A program made the position numbers and the translations under genes. A model generated the notes under the pieces. The model was not told the origin of the DNA and ran no database searches. It saw only the letters and a program-made list of their open reading frames with translations. Below are positions 25,770 to 33,604 of a stretch of 45,409 nucleotides of DNA, piece after piece (the stretch's first letter is position 1; each line of letters begins with the position of its first letter). Origin of the DNA: Prochlorococcus sp. AG-436-D21 (GTDB lineage Bacteria; Cyanobacteriota; Cyanobacteriia; PCC-6307; Cyanobiaceae); assembly GCA_003212655.1 (NCBI GenBank), contig QCPF01000011.1, forward strand, positions 1-45,409, given 5' to 3'.

Positions 25770-26975
25770 TCAATCAAAATTGTTTTTTTGGCCTAATTTA
25801 AGTCTATTTACCAAAGGTTTAGCTGAAAGTCCTTGTATTCCTACTGTCATCAAAATAGTAAGAAAAACTAAACCTTGAAGACGGCCAGCCCCAAGGATAC
25901 CAGCCTGCTCTAATCTGATAGAAAAAAGAGAAGCTACAGCTGCAGTAACAATACCTCTTGGGGCTAACCAGGCTAAAAATATTTTTTCTTTAAAGTTCAA
26001 GTCTCTCCCCATAGTTGCTATCCAGATAGAGATAGGGCGAACAATTACCATCAACATAAAAACGCAAACAATCCCTCCCCAGCCTAACGGACTTAATTCA
26101 CCCCAAGAAACGTCAGCGGCCAAAAGAGGGAAAAGAACTGTTATTGCTAATTGAGCTAATTCACCTATTAGATTATCCAATCTTTCCTTATCTATAATTT
26201 CTCTTTTACCTACAATAAAACCTGCCGCGACTGAAGCCGGCAAGCCTGATTCTGGTAAAAAATATTCGCAAATTCCATACACAAGGAAAATAAATCCAAG
26301 GGTAACTTGAAGCTCTATTCCAAATGAGGCTTCATTTTTTATTTTTTTTAAAATTTCTGATAGTAACCATCCTGCACTTAGTCCGATTAAAACTCCTCCC
26401 CCTAATCTTTGCATTAATGCTATAAAGACATCGTTAATCCCACGAAGGTCCCCTAAAGTTAATTCTAAAAGAAGTAATGCTAGTACTGCACCAATTGGTT
26501 CAAGCAGCAACCCCTCAGCTTTTAAAACTTCCGAGAGTGGGGAAGCTAATTTTATTTGTTCCACCAATGGAGACACAACTGTTGGTCCAGTAGCTAGAAC
26601 TATGGCACTATATATTCCTGCGACTTGCCATGAGAGGCCATCCAGCCAATGAGCGATGAAAATTCCGGCTGATAATGAAATAAAAAGTCTTACCAATGAA
26701 ATTTTTAAAACAGTATTTCTTATATTCCCCTCAGGCAGTTTTAAATTTAATCCCCCTTCAAAAAGAACCAAACAGACCAAAAGCCCCACAATAGTTTCAA
26801 GCCCTTGCCCGAGATCTAAGGGCTCAACAAGTCTCAATCCTGATCTTCCAATTAATAATCCAGAAAGCAATAAAATAACAACACTTGGGAATCCTGTAAA
26901 AGAAGAAAATAATCGAGCGCAAGCGCCTGCAAATACAGTTATCCCCCAAAGTAATCCCAGCCTTTCAGGCGTCAT
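25770..26975 (-). CDS. Cation/proton antiporter (CPA1 NhaP-like)
   Basis: A 401-residue polytopic inner-membrane protein with about twelve hydrophobic segments and no soluble C-terminal domain. The N-terminal part contains SGLLIGRSGLRLVEP and LVCLVLFEGGLNL. The core carries ATGPTVVSPLVEQIKLASPLSEVLKAEG and EPIGAVLALLLLELT, the region holding the ion-binding residues of NhaP-type antiporters, and the late block KIFLAWLAPRGIVTAAVASLFS is strongly conserved in the family. It probably exchanges sodium or potassium for protons to keep pH and salt balance. The ion cannot be told from sequence. Convergent with gltX, stops touching. Confidence 0.9.
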   Translation of the reverse strand: MTPERLGLLWGITVFAGACARLFSSFTGFPSVVILLLSGLLIGRSGLRLVEPLDLGQGLETIVGLLVCLVLFEGGLNLKLPEGNIRNTVLKISLVRLFISLSAGIFIAHWLDGLSWQVAGIYSAIVLATGPTVVSPLVEQIKLASPLSEVLKAEGLLLEPIGAVLALLLLELTLGDLRGINDVFIALMQRLGGGVLIGLSAGWLLSEILKKIKNEASFGIELQVTLGFIFLVYGICEYFLPESGLPASVAAGFIVGKREIIDKERLDNLIGELAQLAITVLFPLLAADVSWGELSPLGWGGIVCVFMLMVIVRPISIWIATMGRDLNFKEKIFLAWLAPRGIVTAAVASLFSIRLEQAGILGAGRLQGLVFLTILMTVGIQGLSAKPLVNRLKLGQKNNFD

Positions 26976-27138
26976 ATAAAATTATAAATAATAAAAACAT
27001 TCATTATTTTGATTAAATCAATAATCTTATCTCTAGTCCAATAAAAACAATACTTTTTAATTTAATTTATCGGCCGATTAAGAGTATTTTAAAAAAATTG
27101 TTTCAAAAATACTTTTAAAAAAATTAATTTTATTTCTA
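26976..27138. other. Gap upstream of the antiporter gene with a GC-rich palindrome
   Basis: This 163-base, very AT-rich gap follows the hli gene and precedes the antiporter gene on the minus strand. It holds the perfect 10-base palindrome ATCGGCCGAT at 27069-27078, which stands out in an AT-rich surround. Next to it is an imperfect inverted repeat (GAGTATTTT near 27081 and AAAATACTTT near 27109) that could end the hli transcript. No coding frame is evident. Confidence 0.4.
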
Positions 27139-27315
27139 TTAAGAAAACTTGCTTATTAAAGCAATAATTATAAAAATAATTCCTATACCAACAGTTGCCA
27201 TCCTTCCATTCCATATTTCAGCTTGAGGGGTAAAACCTCTTTTCCACAAATTCAATTCCTTCTTATCAACAAAGTTTTTTGTCTCTTTAATCTCGATTTT
27301 AGGTTGTTTGTTCAT
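27139..27315 (-). CDS. hli: High-light-inducible protein (Hli/Scp), 58 aa
   Basis: A 58-residue single-helix chlorophyll-binding protein of the thylakoid membrane, related to the LHC superfamily. The N-terminal 24 residues are polar. The conserved motif then reads WKRGFTPQAEIWNGRMATVG, with the family ExxNGR core (Glu, Asn, Arg bind chlorophyll), followed by the hydrophobic helix IGIIFIIIALIS and a short basic end. Hli proteins protect the photosystems from excess light and help insert chlorophyll. The ATG at 27315 begins five bases after the tsaD stop, so the gene is likely a passenger of the tsaD transcript. No ribosome site is visible. Too short for many gene finders. Confidence 0.93.
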   Translation of the reverse strand: MNKQPKIEIKETKNFVDKKELNLWKRGFTPQAEIWNGRMATVGIGIIFIIIALISKFS

Positions 27316-27320
27316 TGAAA

Positions 27321-28391
27321 TTAGAAAGGAGGATTTTTTTCATAAAGGGTATTTGCTTGTTCAATTGATAGTCTTCCTGCGACACCTAATTTAAGGGAAC
27401 TTAAATGATCCCTAAATTTGATTCTGAACAAAGCCGCCGCTCCAATCATTGCCGCATTATCTGTACAAAGATCAAGAGGCGCCAAATGAACTTTAATAGA
27501 TTTTTTACTAGCTTCACTAATCATCATTTTTCTTAATGTATTGTTTGCAGCCACTCCTCCAACCACAACTACATTATCCAAGCTATGATCTTCTGCACAT
27601 TTTATTGTTCTCTCTACCAAGACCTCTGCCACTACTCTTTCAAAACTTGCAGCAATATCTGGAATTGGAACGGTCTGCCCAGCTAAATTTATTTTCTCAA
27701 CTAATCTTAATACGGCAGTTTTTAAACCACTAAAAGAGAAATCATATTTAAGAAATCCACCTTTTTTATCAGAGATCTTACATTTTGGTAAATTAAATTT
27801 CATTGGGTCCCCATTTTTAGCAATCTTTTCAATTGCCGGTCCTCCCGGATAACTAAGACCTAATAGTCTGCCAACTTTATCAAAGGCTTCTCCAGCAGCA
27901 TCATCAAAACTTTTCCCAAGTCTTTGCATCCCCCTACTATCATCTACCTTTATCAATTCAGTATGCCCGCCGCTAACAAGTAATGTAAGAAAAGGTTCCT
28001 TTGGATAGTTTTCTGAAAATAGAATTGAAGATAAATGCCCCTCCAAATGATGAATTCCCAAAAATGGTTTTGAATGTAACATGCAAAGTGATCTTGCAGT
28101 TATAGAGCCAACTCGTAAACAACCAACTAATCCAGGAGCTACAGTTGACGCAATATAATCGACTTCCTCAATTTTAATTTTTGCTTCTTCTAGAGCATTA
28201 TCTAAAACAAAAGGTAATAATTCTAAATGCTTTCTAGCTGCAAGTTCAGGCACAACTCCTCCCCATTTTGAATGATCTTCAATTTGAGATGCAATTATAT
28301 TTGAATGTATTCTGAAAGTATCGCCAATATTAGAAACTATTGAGACAGATGTCTCATCACAACTTGTTTCAATAGCTAAAACTTTATGCAT
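27321..28391 (-). CDS. tsaD: tRNA threonylcarbamoyladenosine synthesis protein TsaD
   Basis: TsaD transfers the threonylcarbamoyl group to A37 of tRNAs that read ANN codons, together with TsaB and TsaE. The 356-residue protein of the Kae1/YgjD family has an ASKHA fold: VLAIETSCDETSVSIV at the N-terminus, the metal-binding HHLEGHLSSI, TLLVSGGHTELI, FDDAAGEAFDKVGRLLGL, and the C-terminal VVVGGVAANNTLR. Length is normal. The ATG at 28391 is clear. It is divergent from psaF, only about 74 bases away, and is followed by hli after five bases. Confidence 0.96.
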   Translation of the reverse strand: MHKVLAIETSCDETSVSIVSNIGDTFRIHSNIIASQIEDHSKWGGVVPELAARKHLELLPFVLDNALEEAKIKIEEVDYIASTVAPGLVGCLRVGSITARSLCMLHSKPFLGIHHLEGHLSSILFSENYPKEPFLTLLVSGGHTELIKVDDSRGMQRLGKSFDDAAGEAFDKVGRLLGLSYPGGPAIEKIAKNGDPMKFNLPKCKISDKKGGFLKYDFSFSGLKTAVLRLVEKINLAGQTVPIPDIAASFERVVAEVLVERTIKCAEDHSLDNVVVVGGVAANNTLRKMMISEASKKSIKVHLAPLDLCTDNAAMIGAAALFRIKFRDHLSSLKLGVAGRLSIEQANTLYEKNPPF

Positions 28392-28465
28392 TTTTGATTC
28401 AACTTGTTCTATTTTAATAGTAATTTCTTACTTAACACCCTATAAGAAATTAAAGATTGCAACTT

Positions 28466-29020
28466 ATGAAATTCTTTTTTTCAATCATAACCTCAGTTTT
28501 TCTGTTTCTCGGAATTACTCCAATTGCTCTAGCTGCAAATGGGCCTGCCCTAAACGCAGATAGAGCTAGCACAGAATATACCGCTTCAGCCCTCACAAAA
28601 TGCTCCGAAAATCCTAAATTCATTGAGAGAGCAAATTCTGCAACTACTCAAAAAGACATAGCAAGATTTGAAAGATATGGAAAAGCATCATGTGGAGATG
28701 ATGGTCTTCCTCATTTAATAATTGGACCTCCTCTTGAGCCATGGGGGGCCCTTTTAAATAGAGGTCATGAAGGAGATTTACTTATTCCCGGAGTATTGTT
28801 CATTTACATTGCTGGAATTATAGGTTGGTCAGGAAGAGAGTATCTCATTGAATCAAAAAAGACTAAGAATCCAGCAGATCTTGAGATCATTATTGACCTA
28901 GACTTAGCCAGAAAATGTCTTGTAAAAGGAGCCCAATGGCCTCTTCTTGCTAATAAACAAGGTAGAAATGGAGATTTAAGAGAGAAAGATAACAATATTA
29001 CACTTAATGGTCCTCGCTAA
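28466..29020 (+). CDS. psaF: Photosystem I reaction centre subunit III (PsaF)
   Basis: PsaF is a small transmembrane subunit of photosystem I on the lumenal side, linked to donor docking in eukaryotes. From the ATG at 28466 the protein has 184 residues. A signal peptide (MKFFFSIITSVFLFLGITP, cleaved after IALA) precedes the mature ANGPALNADRA. Conserved features are two cysteines (in KCSENPKF and ASCGDDGLPHLI), the membrane helix LLIPGVLFIYIAGIIGW, GREYLI, and the C-terminal DLARKCLVKGAQWPL block. A TTG nine bases upstream could extend it, but the ATG gives the normal signal peptide. psaJ follows after 27 bases. Confidence 0.96.
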   Translation: MKFFFSIITSVFLFLGITPIALAANGPALNADRASTEYTASALTKCSENPKFIERANSATTQKDIARFERYGKASCGDDGLPHLIIGPPLEPWGALLNRGHEGDLLIPGVLFIYIAGIIGWSGREYLIESKKTKNPADLEIIIDLDLARKCLVKGAQWPLLANKQGRNGDLREKDNNITLNGPR

Positions 29021-29047
29021 ACATCCTTAAAAAACCTTCATAAACAA

Positions 29048-29182
29048 ATGTTCAAAATTCTAAACACAAAATTTGTAAGATCTGCTCCAGTGGTAGCAGC
29101 AATTTGGCTAAGCCTTACAGCAGGAATAATTATTGAATTTAATAGGTTTTTCCCAGATTTATTATTCCATCCAATGAGTTGA
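29048..29182 (+). CDS. psaJ: Photosystem I reaction centre subunit IX (PsaJ)
   Basis: A 44-residue single-helix subunit that sits next to PsaF in photosystem I. The sequence begins [20 protein letters not shown], then a hydrophobic helix ([15 protein letters not shown]), and ends PDLLFHPMS. The [12 protein letters not shown] ending is the family signature. Length and order after psaF match the usual psaFJ operon. It is short enough to be missed by length filters. A hairpin terminator follows the stop. Confidence 0.97.
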   Translation: MFKILNTKFVRSAPVVAAIWLSLTAGIIIEFNRFFPDLLFHPMS

Positions 29183-29190
29183 AAAATAGA

Positions 29191-29227
29191 AAATAATCAA
29201 GTTTTTATTAACTTGATTATTTTTTTT
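29191..29227 (+). terminator. Terminator of psaFJ (also overlapping the gmk end)
   Basis: A perfect 13-base stem, AAATAATCAAGTT (29191-29203) and its complement (29210-29222), has a 6-base loop and runs into a T tract. It lies just after psaJ. The last codons and the stop of gmk lie inside the stem, so it may act on both strands. Confidence 0.75.
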
Positions 29228-29751
29228 GCTGTTTCATCAACATTGTGATTTGTTAATGCAAAATCAAATTCATTTGATGCTGAAATCTCATAATTAGCCC
29301 TTGAGAGTCTTTTTTTAATTGCCTCTTCTTTTTCTGTTCCTCTATTTCTTATCCTTCTCTCTAACTCTTCTCTATCTGGAGGAAGTAAAAATATGGACTG
29401 AGAGTTAGGAAACTTATTTTTTATTTGCCTTGCACCCTCTACTTCAATTTCAAGTAGTACGGTAAATCCTTTTTTTATTTTCTCATTAACAGAAGACAAA
29501 GGCGTTCCATAGTAGTTTCCAGCAAATTGAGCCCATTCAAGGAAAAGGTTTTGATCAATCATTTCTTTAAACTTTTCTTGGTTTAAGAAATAATAATTTT
29601 CTCCGTCCTTCTCTCCCTCTCTAGGTTCTCTAGTAGTTGCAGATATTGAAAGCCAAAAATTTTTTTCTTTACTTAATATTTCTTTAACAACTGTTCCTTT
29701 ACCCACCCCGCTGGGTCCAGTAAGGATAATAAGTTTTTTTTGATTTTTCAT
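29197..29751 (-). CDS. gmk: Guanylate kinase
   Basis: Phosphorylates GMP to GDP with ATP, in the purine nucleotide pathway. The 184-residue protein matches the family length (about 190-205). It has Walker A GPSGVGKGT at the N-terminus, the GMP-binding SISATTREPREGEKDGENYYF split by its conserved turns, the EWAQFAGNYYGTP block, and VLLEIEVEGARQIK. The lid region ERRIRNRGTE follows. It is convergent with psaJ, and its stop is inside the psaFJ terminator hairpin. Confidence 0.96.
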   Translation of the reverse strand: MKNQKKLIILTGPSGVGKGTVVKEILSKEKNFWLSISATTREPREGEKDGENYYFLNQEKFKEMIDQNLFLEWAQFAGNYYGTPLSSVNEKIKKGFTVLLEIEVEGARQIKNKFPNSQSIFLLPPDREELERRIRNRGTEKEEAIKKRLSRANYEISASNEFDFALTNHNVDETAKKIIKLIKT

Positions 29752-29800
29752 ATTAAATTTTTTACAGTAAAATAAACTTCTTGTGAATTAAAAATGAATA

Positions 29801-31525
29801 ATGCAAAAAGGTGTTCCACAGATAATGGATATTACATCTATTAGATCTGTCTTGCATTATTTGACAAATAACATCTTACCTACAAAGTTTGAGACTGCCC
29901 AACAACCAGAGCCTAATACAATTCAATTATGTTTCAGAGGAGTTGATTCTCAAACATGGTTAGAAGTTTCGTGGAATGGAGACTCTCCAAGAATACTAAA
30001 AATAAATAAGCCAGAAAAGATTGGAAGAGAAAGCACACTTTCCAAACAAATAAGATACGGATTAAAGTATATGGCTTTAATATCGATTGATCAAGATGAT
30101 TTCGAGAGAGTTATAAAATTTAGTTTTGCGAAAAAACCTGGAGATAAAATTGATAAGTATTTAATTTTTGAATTAATGGGAAAACATAGTAATATTTTTT
30201 ATCTGGATAATAAACATAAAATAATTGCTGTTGGCAAACAAATTAAATCAAGCCAATCTAGTTTTAGAACAATTTCAACAGGATCAATTTATTCTGGTCC
30301 TCCAGTAAATCTCAAAAAACAACCTAGAGAAGATGAGTCTTTTCAATCATGGAAAGACTCAATTTCAATAGTTCCTGAGTCTTTGAAATACTGTTTAATA
30401 AATACCTATCAAGGAGTAAGCCCTATCCTCACAAAACAATTAGAGGTTGTTAGCGCAACTGTAATTTCAGAAATAATGGAAAAAAATATTGATTTCATTA
30501 GCAACTCAGACTTAAAGGTGATATTTAAAAATTGGAAGATTTGGATAAACAGGTTTACAAACAATAACTTTAACTTTTCTACATTCAACAAAGATTTTTA
30601 TTGCGTTTGGTTTTTTGATAAGGAAATTAATTGCGAAAATAAAATAGATTTATGCACAAGCTTAGAGAATTATTATGATTATCATCTGAAACAAAAAAAA
30701 CTTAAATTATTGGAAAAGAAAATTGAAGGGATAATTTTTAAACAGATCAATACTGAGAAAAAGAATTTAAATATTCATTATGATCTACTGACAAAATCAG
30801 AAAACTACGAGATATACAAAGAAAAAGCTGATAATATATTTGCCTCACATGAAATTAAAAAACAAGACATTATAAAGGGACAAAAACTATATAAAAAATC
30901 AAAAAAACTAAAGAGATCTAGAGAATTAATAAAAGAAAGATTAAATATTTACAAAACAAATATAGAGAGATTAGATGAATTCACTACGCTTCTAGAAAAT
31001 TTAAATTCTTTAAATCATGAAAAACTTTTTATGAGAATCAAACTACTAGAAGAAATTATGGAAGAAATTTGTAACGAGTTTAATATCAATATCAAAAAGC
31101 AAAGAGAAGATCAGAAAAGTACATATGAGATAGAGTCTTCACCAATTCAAATTGACACTCCCACAGGATTAAAGCTTCAGGTAGGGCGAAATATGAGGCA
31201 AAATGACTTAATAAGCTTTAAGTTCTCAAAAAAAGGCGATTTATGGTTTCATGCACAGGAATCACCAGGCAGTCATGTAGTTTTGAAGTCTTCATCTCAA
31301 GTAGCATCTGAACAAGATCTTCAAATAGCTGCAGATTTAGCTGCTTTATTTAGTAAGGCAAAAAGAAACATTAAAGTTCCAATTAATTTAGTAAAGATTA
31401 AAGATTTGCAAAAAATCAAAAACGGAGGACCGGGTTGCGTTTCCTTTAAAAATGGAGAAATTATTTGGGGAAATCCTACAAGAGGAGAAGATTACATCAA
31501 AAAAAATCTTAAAACAGTAATTTAG
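29801..31525 (+). CDS. NFACT-family protein (RqcH/Rqc2-like, FbpA-type)
   Basis: A 574-residue member of the family of bacterial RqcH and eukaryotic NEMF. In Bacillus, RqcH marks nascent chains on stalled 50S subunits with Ala tails for degradation. Some members were once named fibronectin-binding proteins. Features seen: an NFACT-N domain with TSIRSVLHYLTNNILPTKF, the block LIFELMGKHSNIFYLD, a Lys/Glu-rich coiled coil at about 290-430, and a C-terminal NFACT-R domain (GDLWFHAQESPGSHVVLK). The DxR motif important for tRNA binding is not clear to me. Start is ATG at 29801; a second ATG eight codons on (MDITSIRS) is also plausible. Confidence 0.88.
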   Translation: MQKGVPQIMDITSIRSVLHYLTNNILPTKFETAQQPEPNTIQLCFRGVDSQTWLEVSWNGDSPRILKINKPEKIGRESTLSKQIRYGLKYMALISIDQDDFERVIKFSFAKKPGDKIDKYLIFELMGKHSNIFYLDNKHKIIAVGKQIKSSQSSFRTISTGSIYSGPPVNLKKQPREDESFQSWKDSISIVPESLKYCLINTYQGVSPILTKQLEVVSATVISEIMEKNIDFISNSDLKVIFKNWKIWINRFTNNNFNFSTFNKDFYCVWFFDKEINCENKIDLCTSLENYYDYHLKQKKLKLLEKKIEGIIFKQINTEKKNLNIHYDLLTKSENYEIYKEKADNIFASHEIKKQDIIKGQKLYKKSKKLKRSRELIKERLNIYKTNIERLDEFTTLLENLNSLNHEKLFMRIKLLEEIMEEICNEFNINIKKQREDQKSTYEIESSPIQIDTPTGLKLQVGRNMRQNDLISFKFSKKGDLWFHAQESPGSHVVLKSSSQVASEQDLQIAADLAALFSKAKRNIKVPINLVKIKDLQKIKNGGPGCVSFKNGEIIWGNPTRGEDYIKKNLKTVI

Positions 31526-31554
31526 TTTATAATAAAAAAAATTTTTAAATCTAA

Positions 31555-31815
31555 ATGTTTGACTTTCTTTTAGGCACTCATGAATTTTTAGGAAATCATA
31601 GTTTTCCAGAATTTATTGTTGGATATCTATTTGGTGCTGCATTAATAATTGGAGCTCCTACTGTTTTCTTACTACTTGCCTTCGTAAGTGCTTTAATGAA
31701 AACAAATGGGAAAATGGGTGGATATAGAGAATACGAAACTTATGGTGAATCATCCTTAAATGACGCTCCTCCTTTCTTATTACCAGATCCAACAAATCCT
31801 AAATTAAGCAAATAA
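31555..31815 (+). CDS. Small single-helix membrane protein of unknown function (86 aa)
   Basis: An 86-residue protein with a polar N-terminus (MFDFLLGTHEFLGNHSF), one membrane helix at about 22-47 (VGYLFGAALIIGAPTVFLLLAF), and a polar, proline-rich C-terminus ending DPTNPKLSK. The GAPTVFLLLAF segment resembles the helix of small photosystem subunits such as PsbM (GVPTIFL pattern), and the gene sits among psaFJ, tatC and petCA. Its function is not known to me, and the resemblance is short and from memory. It begins 29 bases after the NFACT gene and lies 80 bases before tatC. Confidence 0.7.
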   Translation: MFDFLLGTHEFLGNHSFPEFIVGYLFGAALIIGAPTVFLLLAFVSALMKTNGKMGGYREYETYGESSLNDAPPFLLPDPTNPKLSK

Positions 31816-31895
31816 TTAAGTTTATCGAAAAATAAATTGGACTTTGACAATAGTAGTTTTAAACCTTTTTCTTGCAAAATTTTTATCAAATAATA

Positions 31896-32654
31896 ATGAG
31901 AGATACAGGTCAAAGTGAAAAAAAATTATCAGATTCGATGACTTTTAGTGATCATTTAGAGGAGCTTCGTCAAAGGATACTAAACTCAATTTACTCAATA
32001 CTTATTTCAATATTCTTTAGTTTTCTCATCATAAAACCATTAATATCTTTTTTAGAAATTCCAGCTGGTGATATTCATTTACTACAACTTGCTCCAGGAG
32101 AGTTTTTATTTGTCGCTATTAAAGTTGCAGGTTACAGCGGATTGATAGTTTCTATGCCTTATATTTTTTATCAAATAATATTATTCATTTCTCCTGGTTT
32201 AACAAAACAAGAAAAAAGCCTTATCTTGCCTGCAGTTTTTGGTTCAGGTCTTCTATTTTTTTTAGGATTAATTTTTTCATGGTGGATATTAGTCCCTGCA
32301 GCAATAAATTTCTTCATTAGTTTCGGTGCTGATATTGTTGAACCAACTTGGTCTATAGAAAGATATTTTGATTTTGTTCTCTTATTAATGTCTAGCACTG
32401 CAATAGCTTTTCAATTGCCAGTATTACAATTTATTCTTGGTTCTCTTGGAATAATCACAACAGAAAAAATGATTTCGAATTGGAAGATAGTTGTAATTTC
32501 CTCCGCAATATTATCTGCAGTGATTACCCCTTCAACAGACCCATTAACTATGTCATTGCTATCTATATCGATTGTATTTTTATTTTTTGTAGGTACTGGA
32601 TTAACTTACTTATCAGAAAATCTTAAGTCAAAAACTCTTTCATCTTCTCATTAA
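31896..32654 (+). CDS. tatC: Sec-independent protein translocase subunit TatC
   Basis: TatC receives folded proteins with twin-arginine signals at the membrane and starts their export. From the ATG at 31896 the protein has 252 residues; a TTG 24 bases upstream could add eight. Family marks are the N-terminal MTFSDHLEELRQRI with the conserved Leu-Glu-Glu-Leu-Arg, six hydrophobic helices, the loop ISPGLTKQEK, and the conserved SAVITPSTDP near the last helices. It is close to petC, whose product has a twin-arginine signal. The 3' end overlaps the convergent DUF3067 gene by 32 bases. Confidence 0.95.
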   Translation: MRDTGQSEKKLSDSMTFSDHLEELRQRILNSIYSILISIFFSFLIIKPLISFLEIPAGDIHLLQLAPGEFLFVAIKVAGYSGLIVSMPYIFYQIILFISPGLTKQEKSLILPAVFGSGLLFFLGLIFSWWILVPAAINFFISFGADIVEPTWSIERYFDFVLLLMSSTAIAFQLPVLQFILGSLGIITTEKMISNWKIVVISSAILSAVITPSTDPLTMSLLSISIVFLFFVGTGLTYLSENLKSKTLSSSH

Positions 32655-32940
32655 GATCTAATTGCAAGCTGACAGCTCTACCTAACCTTGGCTTAGCATT
32701 GACTTTCTTTAACCATTCCCTTACTTCTTCTGAATATCCACATCTATTTAAAATCTCGATTTTATCAGCTATCGATTTTTTATATTCATCTTCACTTAAA
32801 GGGAATGATTCCTGTCCAAGAAATCCCCACATCATTTGAAAATACACGAATTTTCCTCTTCTAAAGAGTCTAAAGTCGTATTTTTTTCCCCAGCGATGAA
32901 TCAAATAATGTATAACTTCATCAACTAGCAATGGGTTCAT
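32623..32940 (-). CDS. DUF3067 family protein
   Basis: A 105-residue soluble protein that I recognise as DUF3067, conserved in cyanobacteria and plastid-bearing organisms. Visible features are LIHRWGKKYDFRLFRR, then YFQMMWGFLGQESFPLSEDEY and the C-terminal VRAWL-like helix followed by RPGLGRAV-like sequence (KPRLGRAVSLQLDL). No membrane segment or signal is present. The reaction is unknown. It is divergent from petC (123 bases) and overlaps tatC at its 3' end. The setting between TatC and the Rieske protein suggests a link to b6f assembly, which is inference. Confidence 0.85.
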   Translation of the reverse strand: MNPLLVDEVIHYLIHRWGKKYDFRLFRRGKFVYFQMMWGFLGQESFPLSEDEYKKSIADKIEILNRCGYSEEVREWLKKVNAKPRLGRAVSLQLDLNEKMKEFLT

Positions 32941-33013
32941 TTAAATCAATTAATTAAGACTTTCTAAACTTTTACTTTAAATTATTAAAAGTCCTATCTA
33001 TTTGCAACAGAAA

Positions 33014-33043
33014 TTGAACAATTTGCTCCATAATAACTAATAA
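33014..33043 (+). promoter_or_regulatory. Possible promoter of petCA
   Basis: TTGAAC (33014-33019) and TAATAA (33038-33043) are separated by 18 bases and lie 20 bases before the petC ATG. The boxes match the consensus only in part and the region is AT-rich, so this is tentative. Confidence 0.3.
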
Positions 33044-33063
33044 ATAACAGAACCAAGTAGCGA

Positions 33064-33600
33064 ATGACTCAATTAAGTTCCAATGATGTCCCTTCTATGG
33101 GTCGAAGGCAATTTATGAATCTTCTTACATTTGGTACTGCAACTGGTGTAGCTTTAGGAGCCCTTTACCCTGTAGCGAATTATTTCATGCCTTTAAGAGC
33201 AGGCGGTGGTGGAGGTGGGACTTCTGCTAAAGATGAATTAGGGAATCCAATAACTAAGACAGGTTGGTTAGCTACCCATCAAGCAGGAGACAGAAGTCTA
33301 GTTCAGGGTCTAAAGGGAGATCCAACTTATTTAATAGTTAATGAGGGTGGGGAAATAGGAGAATTTGGTTTAAATGCAATTTGTACTCATTTAGGTTGTG
33401 TTGTCCCATGGGATAGTGGTGCCAATAAATTTATATGTCCTTGTCATGGCAGTCAGTACGATACTAACGGGAAGGTAGTAAGAGGGCCTGCGCCTTTATC
33501 TTTAGCTCTAGCACATGTCGATATTGAAGATGATGCTGTACTCGTCAAACAATGGTCAGAAACTGACTTTAGAACTAATGAAAATCCTTGGTGGGCATAA
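33064..33600 (+). CDS. petC: Cytochrome b6f Rieske iron-sulfur subunit (PetC)
   Basis: The Rieske protein passes electrons from plastoquinol to cytochrome f in the thylakoid lumen. The 178 residues start with an uncleaved twin-arginine signal anchor: RRQFMNL at 14-20, then the helix [19 protein letters not shown] Gly-rich hinge (RAGGGGGG) follows. The [2Fe-2S] cluster is held by CTHLGC (107-112) and CPCHGS (125-130). Length is normal. The Tat signal links it to tatC about 400 bases upstream. petA follows after four bases, forming the standard petCA operon. Confidence 0.98.
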   Translation: MTQLSSNDVPSMGRRQFMNLLTFGTATGVALGALYPVANYFMPLRAGGGGGGTSAKDELGNPITKTGWLATHQAGDRSLVQGLKGDPTYLIVNEGGEIGEFGLNAICTHLGCVVPWDSGANKFICPCHGSQYDTNGKVVRGPAPLSLALAHVDIEDDAVLVKQWSETDFRTNENPWWA

Positions 33601-33604
33601 AAAA

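Noticed and set aside
27316..27335. AAAGGAGGA on the plus strand resembling a strong ribosome-binding site
   Set aside because: No plus-strand gene follows. It is the reverse of the tsaD codons for Asn-Pro-Pro-Phe, so the match is a coincidence of coding sequence.
33515..33604. Upstream extension of cytochrome f into petC
   Set aside because: The frame is open, but the normal signal peptide and length fit the ATG at 33605, and the extension lies inside the well-supported petC.
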